Shown here one piece after another: positions 9,642-16,774 of a DNA stretch of 58,027 bases. Where the stretch lies: contig JANQJO010000100.1 in assembly GCA_028281605.1 (NCBI GenBank), forward strand, positions 1 through 58,027. Reading direction: 5' to 3'. Position 1 is the first letter of the stretch. Every line of letters begins with the position of its first letter. The translations under genes were made by a program, and so were the position numbers. Source of the stretch: Pseudomonadales bacterium (GTDB lineage Bacteria; Pseudomonadota; Gammaproteobacteria; Pseudomonadales; JANQJO01). The notes beneath the pieces were generated by a model. The model was not told the DNA's origin, did no database searches, and worked only from the letters and a program-made list of their open reading frames with translations.

Positions 9642-10328
9642 TCATGCAAAGTAGGATTCTATCGAATTCAAATCATCATCGATTTGCATAGAGAGAAACT
9701 CCCCCAAAGTGTGTAAACTAATTATCGCATTGCGCTCGGCATCATTATTATTAGTAACCGCACTGATTCGATCTGTAAAACTACTGTTAACTAGGCGCAC
9801 TTGCTTATAGATTTCATTCATGGAATCCAAACTAAAATCAGCTTTTTGTTGATTTTGTTGTTTAAAGTACTCTCTCATCAGATGAAAACTGACAACACGT
9901 AAAACCTGTTCTTCTATTGATTGACAGGGCAAATGAAAACGTGCCATAGGACGAAAATAATCCATTATTGGACAGCCACTAGCTGCCATAATGACTCCAA
10001 ATATAGACTGTAAGGTACTTTGTAAATCAGTTTTCTTGCAATACACTCGATCGGGCGTTGTCACTTCGATTTCAACTTGAGTATAGGAAATCATATCTTT
10101 AAAATCCTCCACCAAGTGCGCCAAATTAACGGCAATTGGACAATAAGGGCTTACTTCTTCCTTAAGACTGCAATTGTCACATTGGTGAAAACTCAACTTT
10201 GTCCAATCAGGAGGGGAATCTATGTCCTTCATTTCTATTCGCATAGATTCTTCATTGAGATCAATTTGATATAACTTAACCTCTTTGGTCTTACTGTCGG
10301 TAATTTTGTAAGAAATTTCAAAGCTCAT
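9642..10328 (-). CDS. Conserved hypothetical protein with N-terminal Cys cluster (DUF6901-like)
   Basis: This 228-residue soluble protein has CDNCSLKEE...YCPIAVNLAHLVEDF near residues 50-75: three cysteines (CxxC plus YCP) in a compact cluster that could bind a metal. The middle contains FGVIMAASGCPIMDYFRPMARFHLP, a strongly patterned segment I recall from a widespread conserved family (DUF6901 by memory, not checked). No signal peptide or membrane segment is seen. It stands alone, about 200 bases upstream of acpP on the same strand. Function unknown. Confidence 0.75.
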   Translation of the reverse strand: MSFEISYKITDSKTKEVKLYQIDLNEESMRIEMKDIDSPPDWTKLSFHQCDNCSLKEEVSPYCPIAVNLAHLVEDFKDMISYTQVEIEVTTPDRVYCKKTDLQSTLQSIFGVIMAASGCPIMDYFRPMARFHLPCQSIEEQVLRVVSFHLMREYFKQQNQQKADFSLDSMNEIYKQVRLVNSSFTDRISAVTNNNDAERNAIISLHTLGEFLSMQIDDDLNSIESYFA

Positions 10329-10584
10329 ATCTTGTCATTATAGTGTGAGTTAGTGTTAAACCAAAATTTATATAAATATAATACGCCATTACTCAATTAG
10401 CCTAAATGAATCATAACCTTACCTCAATTGAAACATAAAAATCTGATTAAATCGAACTATGTCCGATTTAATCCAACTTCTTGTCCTGAAATATCCTCTG
10501 ATAAAAGCTGTAATAACCCTCAATGATCATTGCTAAACAGCCAAGCGCTCGGCTCTCATTAATTTTTTTAGAAGGATCAAAGTT

Positions 10585-10980
10585 ATGGTAGCAGGAATAG
10601 AAAATAATTTTCAAAATGGAGCAGTGGCACCAGGAGATATAATAGACGTAGAAGCACCCCCCCAACATGATGGCCTTGTACCTCGCGCTAATGGTATAAA
10701 CCAAAATATGCGAGAATGCTTCTCTGGTTTATATAGGGGGGCCTTAGGGCAAATCCGTACAACAATACAGGAACCTATCAACGATCTTATACAGACCGCT
10801 AGAAGGCTTTTAACTCCAAGTCAATTTCAAGGAATAATGGGAAGTATCAACTATGTAACCAGCATTGCCGCCATCATCATGATGCCAGAGGTCAGCTCAG
10901 GGCTTAAGGCAGTATGTATAACAGGAGTAACAGCCAATATGGCCAAGGATTTTTCAGCACTTTGTAATAACAATAGATAA
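10585..10980 (+). CDS. Small orphan protein, function unknown
   Basis: A 131-residue protein preceded by a good ribosome site (AGAAGGA, eight bases before the ATG), which supports it over the opposite-strand ORF. The N-terminal ~40 residues are polar and proline-rich. The central part is amphipathic (GALGQIRTTIQEPINDLIQTARRLL). The C-terminal third is hydrophobic (YVTSIAAIIMMPEVSSGLKA), possibly one membrane segment. I recognise no family. A short orphan between housekeeping genes, with a different strand from its neighbours, fits accessory or effector-like content (inference). Confidence 0.6.
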   Translation: MVAGIENNFQNGAVAPGDIIDVEAPPQHDGLVPRANGINQNMRECFSGLYRGALGQIRTTIQEPINDLIQTARRLLTPSQFQGIMGSINYVTSIAAIIMMPEVSSGLKAVCITGVTANMAKDFSALCNNNR

Positions 10981-10991
10981 TCAATAAAACA

Positions 10992-11025
10992 TGGCATGCC
11001 TAGGTATTATCTTCTAAGCATGCCA
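10992..11025. terminator. Hairpin between convergent genes
   Basis: The inverted repeat TGGCATGC ... GCATGCCA, with an 18-base loop, lies between the ends of the plus-strand small gene (10980) and the minus-strand LolA-like gene (11028). No clear T-tract follows on either strand, so this is only a possible bidirectional terminator. Confidence 0.45.
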
Positions 11026-11027
11026 AT

Positions 11028-11903
11028 CTATTGTACAGACTGACGCAACTTTCTAAGCTCTTTTTCTCGATAGGCAAAATCAGTCAAAGTTCTTTGAGTC
11101 AAGAACTCATCGATCACCGACACTCCCAAACTCAGCTCTAAAGTTTTCAGATTAGATAAGCGTTGCGATTTCTGATTAATGACAGTAATATTTTTTGCCA
11201 CCCAAAAATCATTTTTTTTAACAAAATTTTTTGCGGTAATAAGCTTAAATGGTTGGTCTTTTTTATCATATGACTGAGACTTTAAAAAAATCATACGTTC
11301 TCGATCAACCCATATCACTATACGATTGTATTTAGTCTTTTTAAGTTTTTTTTCTGTCGGTTTAGATTCTATCACCCATACCGGCCTACCCTTATATTGG
11401 CTCTCTTTTAACAGTTTATAAGAATAAAGATCTGTTTTACCATTCTCCATATCTTCTGTAGTAAATTCTGAACCAAAAAAACTCACAGGCTCTTGTTCAT
11501 CTTCAGAGCCTGAAACCAAACGCTTCACTTTACCTAAAGCCGATAAATACAACCAAGACTCGGTGTCTCGCTCAGGCGCATCGTATTGATAAGTTAACAT
11601 ACCAATCCCCCTTTCACTGGCCGGCTCTAACACAATAGAAATTGCTCTAGAGTCTTTCAGCTGCTCGCCGTATTGTTTTTGTACACTTTCCAACACTTTT
11701 CTTCTGGGCTTTTCAACACAGAGAATTTTGTTATTTTTCTTACCAAATTTACACGTTGATAATTGTGACTTTGAAAAACTGTTATGAAAAGACAAACGCG
11801 CAAGCTCGTCAACTCGCTCCATAATATTACGAACATCTGTACTGGCCTGCGTCACACTCAACAAGAATACATAACACAAACAACCCAGCCAAGCCTTAAT
11901 CAT
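11028..11903 (-). CDS. LolA-like outer-membrane lipoprotein-sorting protein
   Basis: A 291-residue periplasmic protein with a signal peptide (MIKAWLGCLCYVFLLSVTQA). The body has the LolA-like pattern of the family coupled to RND exporters: YLSALGKVKRLVSGSEDEQEPVSFFGSEFTTEDM, then YKGRPVWVIESKP and IVIWVDRERMIFLKSQSYDKK. It lies 16 bases downstream of the large RND exporter and is surely co-transcribed. In such pairs the LolA-like protein is thought to receive lipid or lipoprotein substrates from the exporter; the substrate here is unknown. GGAG lies nine bases before the ATG. Confidence 0.85.
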   Translation of the reverse strand: MIKAWLGCLCYVFLLSVTQASTDVRNIMERVDELARLSFHNSFSKSQLSTCKFGKKNNKILCVEKPRRKVLESVQKQYGEQLKDSRAISIVLEPASERGIGMLTYQYDAPERDTESWLYLSALGKVKRLVSGSEDEQEPVSFFGSEFTTEDMENGKTDLYSYKLLKESQYKGRPVWVIESKPTEKKLKKTKYNRIVIWVDRERMIFLKSQSYDKKDQPFKLITAKNFVKKNDFWVAKNITVINQKSQRLSNLKTLELSLGVSVIDEFLTQRTLTDFAYREKELRKLRQSVQ

Positions 11904-11919
11904 CTACATAAACTCCTAT

Positions 11920-14496
11920 TTAACTTGCCTGCTGCGCCAACATAACCGTATTAGCTCGGCGGCCTAAATTAGGCTTGAGCCATTTAATTAAAGCCGGTAA
12001 TAATAAAAGATCACTAGACAAAGCAACAAAAATCGCCAAACTCCCAAAAATACCTGTCTTAGCAATACCAAGATAATCAGAAAACGCTAATACAAAAAAT
12101 CCTGTGCCTAAAATTAATGTGGTAAAAGTAACAGCTTGGCCTACTTCACGAATCGTGTTAGATAAAGCAGCATCAACATCACCGGTTTCCATCCAGGCGG
12201 CTTTATAATGTGCCATAAAATGAATGGTATCATCCACCGCAATACCAATAATAAGAGGCGCAATAATTAAAGTATCTGTATCCAAAGGTATGCCCAACAG
12301 GCCCATTAAACCAAAGGTGAAAATAGCAGGAATCAAATTGGGAATCATAGCAATCAATCCTCCTTGAAAAGAGCCCAAACTTACGATCATCAATGCCGAT
12401 ATAATAAGCATAGCGATACTAAAGCTCTTAATTTGAGCCCAACTCATCTGATCAACCAACACCATCATCAATGCCATGGAACCTGTAATTTGGATTTCCA
12501 TAGCAGGATAATCCTGTTCTAAAGGGCCTAAAATCGTTTTTATATCCTGCTGTACTTGATCAAAAAACTCTCTATACTCATAAGAGCCTGCATTTTTAAT
12601 TTGCACCGATAAATGTGTTTGGGAAAAATCATCACTAACCAGTTGCCTGCGATCTTCAGCATTAGCACTGTTAAATAAATACAGTAACTGTGCCAGTAAC
12701 TGATCATCATTCGGTATTGTATAATACTCTTGCCGCCCTTCTTGAAAACTCCGATGTGTATCCTTGACTAAATCAGCCATCGAAAACGCCTTTATAACAA
12801 ACTGCGGGTAAGCTTGATACAAACGCTGTTGTAATTGATCTAAAGCTCGCATCGTTTTCGCTGACTTCAAAGCATCTACTTGGCCAAAATCCATCATAAT
12901 TTCCATATTGTTGACACCCATCATATGCTCATCAACCACTTCATAAGTCACCCGAATCTCACTGCCTTCACGCGTTAATTCAGCAAAATTGGAATCTACT
13001 TTGATAAAAAAAGTAGCCACAATCAACAAACAAAAAATAGCAGCATAGATTAAAATAATAGATCTTGTGTAACGTGCAACAAAACTTGGAATAGAGCCAA
13101 GAAAGGGTTGCAGCCAATGAATACGACGCTCTAACACCGATTCCTCATTTTCGGTGTGGCCCTGTTGCTTTTGAGAAGGATGCCAAAAATCCAGCAGTAC
13201 AGGTAATAAAAATAAAGTAAAAATAAAAGCCAACAGCACACCTAGCGCTGAACTGACTCCAAACACACCAATTTGTGGAATATCACTGAGTGATAGAGCA
13301 AACATCCCAGACATAGTAGTGATAGTTGTCAGCAAGATAGGCATGCCTGTTTTACGATAAGACTTGGTTAAGGCCTGCAAATGCTCTAAGCCCTGCCTTT
13401 GGTAATACAGGTAAGTACTCATCACGTGTACACAATCGGCAATACCCACAGCCAGTATCAACACAAAAGTAAAACCTACCATATTTGACAATTCAATACC
13501 CAACCACGCAGCTGTACCCAGCGTCCAGATATTACTAGCCAAAATCACTAACATAGGCCAAACAACAGCACTTAAAGAACGAAACAACAACCACAATAAA
13601 CCAATAACAATAATAACCATCAAGCCCAATAACCAGGTTACCTTGGTCATCGAATGCATAGCAAACTCCATCATTGGAGCATTACCTGCGTAATAAAACT
13701 CAAAATGCTGATATTCAGGGCGAGAAAGTAAAGCGCGTAAATCAGTCATAAATGTCAAATACTCGTCCATCTCAGTATCTTGATAATCAATTACCGAAAC
13801 TTCAGCACTTTCATCAACAGATAGGTCAACTTCATATTGCTCCGTTTCAAAGGCAGACGCTTTTGATATTTCATCGGTTAATGCACGCTCTTGGGATAAG
13901 TTTGCATCAACCGGAATCGTACCAAAATCAGTTTTAAGGCGAATGCCTCCCCATTGAAAATCTTTTGAAAAATAAGCCAAGGGGAATTGCTCTTTAGATA
14001 AAGCAATGGCTCTAATTTGGTTACTGGCTTCGACAGTAGTAGGGGGGATCAGACCAACCAATTTACGTGAAATCAGTTCATCACCCTGCGCGGTTTGATA
14101 ACGAATATTGATAAGGCTATCAATACGCTCAATGCGTGTTAATTCAGAAGAGCGTCTACTTTGGATACGCGCGTTATCTAAAGCTGCATGCAATTGATGT
14201 AAAGTCTGCAAAGATTGTGGTGAAAATACGTCATCATCTTTAGCTCGATAAACAATATAAACACCATCATCACTACCGAATTGTGTACGAAAGGCATCTA
14301 AAGCCAATTTGGCCGGATCATCATCTTGAAACCAGGATTCTAGTGCCATATCTAAGCTAAAGCGGGTCATTAAACCGTAAAACATAAAGGCTGTACTGAA
14401 AACAAACAAAAGTAAAACAACCCACTTCGCTGGTAAAAGTATTGCAGGCGCTTTTTCAAAACAAGAAATAATCCATTGATCTTTTGCTAACTTCAT
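11920..14496 (-). CDS. RND-superfamily (MMPL/SSD-type) exporter
   Basis: An 858-residue inner-membrane protein with the two-fold RND layout: TM1 near 25-45, a large periplasmic loop, a five-helix bundle around 285-440, then a second copy (TM7 near 480, loop, helices 680-840). The helices carry VGIADCVHVMSTYLYY and GIAVDDTIHFMAHY, the GxxxD(D/C)xxH signature of the sterol-sensing/MMPL type exporters. It is followed by a LolA-like gene, as in other proteobacteria, which points to lipid or hydrophobic substrate transport across the periplasm. Function beyond that is not predictable. Confidence 0.88.
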   Translation of the reverse strand: MKLAKDQWIISCFEKAPAILLPAKWVVLLLFVFSTAFMFYGLMTRFSLDMALESWFQDDDPAKLALDAFRTQFGSDDGVYIVYRAKDDDVFSPQSLQTLHQLHAALDNARIQSRRSSELTRIERIDSLINIRYQTAQGDELISRKLVGLIPPTTVEASNQIRAIALSKEQFPLAYFSKDFQWGGIRLKTDFGTIPVDANLSQERALTDEISKASAFETEQYEVDLSVDESAEVSVIDYQDTEMDEYLTFMTDLRALLSRPEYQHFEFYYAGNAPMMEFAMHSMTKVTWLLGLMVIIVIGLLWLLFRSLSAVVWPMLVILASNIWTLGTAAWLGIELSNMVGFTFVLILAVGIADCVHVMSTYLYYQRQGLEHLQALTKSYRKTGMPILLTTITTMSGMFALSLSDIPQIGVFGVSSALGVLLAFIFTLFLLPVLLDFWHPSQKQQGHTENEESVLERRIHWLQPFLGSIPSFVARYTRSIILIYAAIFCLLIVATFFIKVDSNFAELTREGSEIRVTYEVVDEHMMGVNNMEIMMDFGQVDALKSAKTMRALDQLQQRLYQAYPQFVIKAFSMADLVKDTHRSFQEGRQEYYTIPNDDQLLAQLLYLFNSANAEDRRQLVSDDFSQTHLSVQIKNAGSYEYREFFDQVQQDIKTILGPLEQDYPAMEIQITGSMALMMVLVDQMSWAQIKSFSIAMLIISALMIVSLGSFQGGLIAMIPNLIPAIFTFGLMGLLGIPLDTDTLIIAPLIIGIAVDDTIHFMAHYKAAWMETGDVDAALSNTIREVGQAVTFTTLILGTGFFVLAFSDYLGIAKTGIFGSLAIFVALSSDLLLLPALIKWLKPNLGRRANTVMLAQQAS

Positions 14497-14532
14497 ACAA
14501 TATACTCTGTTGATTTCAGTAAGGACAAAACT

Positions 14533-14907
14533 TTATGCACCCTGAGTTTCTTTTGTACCATCCTCTGGGGTAGAGATAGAGCCCAACGTTTCAGGCAATT
14601 CTACACCAGATGATTCCTCATCCGATGAGTCATAAAAAATGTCATGATACAATGTTGACGGCAGGCGATAACATAAATGCAGTAAATAGAGCATACTAAC
14701 ACCAACACCAACAGTGAAAATCACATTCTTTAAACTGATTGCACCACTACCTGGCAGTTCCTTCATACCTGCTGTAGTATCTTCCCCCTTTTCTATTATG
14801 TCTCCTGCTTCCTGTGGATGTGCATCTGCAAGTCTCATTAGACCTGTAACAGCCTGCTGCAACACTATTGCTGCTGTATTAATTTTGGAAACGCCCATCA
14901 AATTCAT
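14533..14907 (-). CDS. Small single-span membrane protein, unknown
   Basis: A 124-residue protein with AGAGGA eight bases before its ATG. The N-terminal half is amphipathic (NTAAIVLQQAVTGLMRLADA). One membrane segment lies at about residues 62-83 (VIFTVGVGVSMLYLLHLCYRL). The acidic C-terminal tail is rich in Ser, Glu and Thr. I recognise no family. It lies 36 bases upstream of the RND exporter on the same strand, so they may share a transcript, but nothing shows functional linkage. A solitary arm of the family-1 repeat lies 25 bases before its start. Confidence 0.6.
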   Translation of the reverse strand: MNLMGVSKINTAAIVLQQAVTGLMRLADAHPQEAGDIIEKGEDTTAGMKELPGSGAISLKNVIFTVGVGVSMLYLLHLCYRLPSTLYHDIFYDSSDEESSGVELPETLGSISTPEDGTKETQGA

Positions 14908-14931
14908 TTATTATGTCCTCTTCAGCTTGGC

Positions 14932-14949
14932 TTATTTCGTGCTCGTTCC
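14932..14949. repeat. Solitary family-1 arm
   Basis: TTATTTCGTGCTCGTTCC is the complement of the left arm of copy 5 (GGAACGAGCACGAAATAA), but no loop or second arm is present. It may be a decayed or half-deleted element. It sits immediately upstream of the small gene starting at 14907. Confidence 0.7.
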
Positions 14950-15238
14950 TTAATAACATTGGATAAGTATTCTACCACTAAAAAGCTACAAAACAGCACA
15001 TTTTTACGCTTTATTTGAGCAAACATTTCACCTTGCGTCTATTTATCTAAAGGCTCGTTAAGAAATAAACTCAGGTAGTGCTCTAGCACTTTAACTTATG
15101 GCCAAATAACATACTGATTACTTTAACATACCATACTAACATTCTGTTACATATCTACTATAGCTCCTAAATCTTTAATCATTTAGCCTTCTTATAATCT
15201 CATTAAAATGGTTTCAATTAAAAAGTGAAGGATGCAAA
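14950..15238. other. AT-rich intergenic region
   Basis: This gap separates divergent small and lipoprotein genes. It holds a short hairpin (AGTGCTCTAGCACT) near 15090 and a TATAAT at 15193-15198 that could be the -10 of the plus-strand lipoprotein gene at 15239, but no good -35 matches it. I see no coding frame with a ribosome site. Confidence 0.5.
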
Positions 15239-16774
15239 ATGATTAAAAGCACTCATCACAGTAGGATATCCCTATTTATTTTAATCATTTCTCTTTGCGC
15301 GTGCGCCCCTATCCCAATCGAAAAAAAGTCTGAAGCTAAAATGGATGCTTACCAAAGGTTTTCTCACTATATTAGCCAAAACTCAAAACCAGATCAGAAA
15401 AAAACCAAATCAAACGACCAAGAAGAAAAAAAAGTTTTATCAAAAAAACAAAACACTAGTGATACACTTAACAAAACTATAGCAAAGCCCCTTCCTACTT
15501 CAAAAAAGACCATAGCCAATTTATTTAAAAAAGAAAAAAACCATCAACAACAATCTATTTCAAAACAATGGAACAAACCTAACTCTATCTCAAATCAAAA
15601 ATCGACACAAAACAAAAAAAACAGAGAGCCAGAAATAATTGAATCTAAAAAAACACTCAATCAAGTTAAAACCCAAGAACAACCAACAAAAAAACCCAAG
15701 AATTTTCTCGCCAAAGTTTTGACAAGAAAAAACCCACAAAACAAATCAAAAGCAAAAATAGACGAACCCTCCCATACTGACAAAATCATAATCTCAAATA
15801 TTGAACTATCAGTCATAGACTTTACAAAAAAGAAAAACCAAACTCAAACAGATTGGAATAAAAATACAATCAAACAAAACATCATAACAGCCATCAACAA
15901 CTCTAATACTTTCAAGTGGCTACCAATCACCAATAAAAACGAAAAAGAGAGCTCGGCACAAGCCTCTCTCACCACCTATTTTAAAAGAACAAAAAACCTT
16001 GCAAACAATTTAAAAGAAATCAAAGGCAACACCATTATCGCAAATCTAATCTTAATGAAAAACTTCGAAAGCAAAAAAGAAAAAAATACCAATGAAAAAA
16101 TATTAACAATCATGTTCAAAGCTAAAGAAAACAGCAATGACACATTAATTTCAGATTCCAGCAAAAAGATAAATCTTGGTGCAACAGACAAAATCAATGA
16201 AACAATCGATCAGCTTTTACCAGAAATTTTGAGTACATTGCTCGCAGACCTCGCCGACAATCGGTACGATTTAATCTACCAAAAGAACTATGCAAAAAAA
16301 CAAGCCCAAGCCTTTACTGCAACAACCAAAAAAACAGAAAAAGCAATACAAAAAACAACCCAAGACGTTACTGAAAAAAAGTCATTTTTTAGTTTAGATA
16401 ATACAAGCAAAACAATTCCAGAAAAAAAAGACAAAGATCCCTACATATCTCAATTAAAAAAATCAAAAAACCTAGATGCAACATCAAAGCACACCAAATT
16501 CTATGCAATACAACTTAAACGAAACATTGACTTAAATCAACTCAATATAGACTTGAAAAAAATAGTAAAAAACATAAAAGAATCAAATAAAGTTCAAGTA
16601 GTTAGGCAAAAACACAAAGATATTTATACTTATATAGCCTTATACGGAGAGTACAAAAGCGCTAATGAAGCACAAAAAGCTCTCTATAAATTACCTAAAA
16701 TAATTCTAGATGAAGGGGCTTTTGTTCGTACAATACACATCAAATCTAATCCAAATGAGTTTTCTATGAAATAG
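15239..16774 (+). CDS. Lysine-rich lipoprotein with C-terminal SPOR-like domain
   Basis: A 511-residue protein with a lipoprotein signal (LFILIISLCAC, Cys ~22) and GAAGGA six bases before the ATG. Residues ~40-180 are extremely Lys/Gln/Asn/Ser-rich and probably disordered. Residues ~185-350 look folded (IIISNIELSVIDF, INETIDQLLPEILSTLLADLADNRYD). The C-terminal ~80 residues (KFYAIQLKRNIDL, YIALYGEYKSANEAQKALYKLP, FVRTI) have the SPOR pattern, a fold that binds denuded peptidoglycan. I infer a peptidoglycan-associated lipoprotein. Codon use is more AT-rich than in neighbouring housekeeping genes. Its 3' end overlaps the convergent nuclease gene by 11 bases. Confidence 0.72.
   Translation: MIKSTHHSRISLFILIISLCACAPIPIEKKSEAKMDAYQRFSHYISQNSKPDQKKTKSNDQEEKKVLSKKQNTSDTLNKTIAKPLPTSKKTIANLFKKEKNHQQQSISKQWNKPNSISNQKSTQNKKNREPEIIESKKTLNQVKTQEQPTKKPKNFLAKVLTRKNPQNKSKAKIDEPSHTDKIIISNIELSVIDFTKKKNQTQTDWNKNTIKQNIITAINNSNTFKWLPITNKNEKESSAQASLTTYFKRTKNLANNLKEIKGNTIIANLILMKNFESKKEKNTNEKILTIMFKAKENSNDTLISDSSKKINLGATDKINETIDQLLPEILSTLLADLADNRYDLIYQKNYAKKQAQAFTATTKKTEKAIQKTTQDVTEKKSFFSLDNTSKTIPEKKDKDPYISQLKKSKNLDATSKHTKFYAIQLKRNIDLNQLNIDLKKIVKNIKESNKVQVVRQKHKDIYTYIALYGEYKSANEAQKALYKLPKIILDEGAFVRTIHIKSNPNEFSMK

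Noticed and set aside
10468..10704. Minus-strand ORF over the small gene at 10585
   Set aside because: It has no ribosome site and no family resemblance; the plus-strand gene has a good AGAAGGA.
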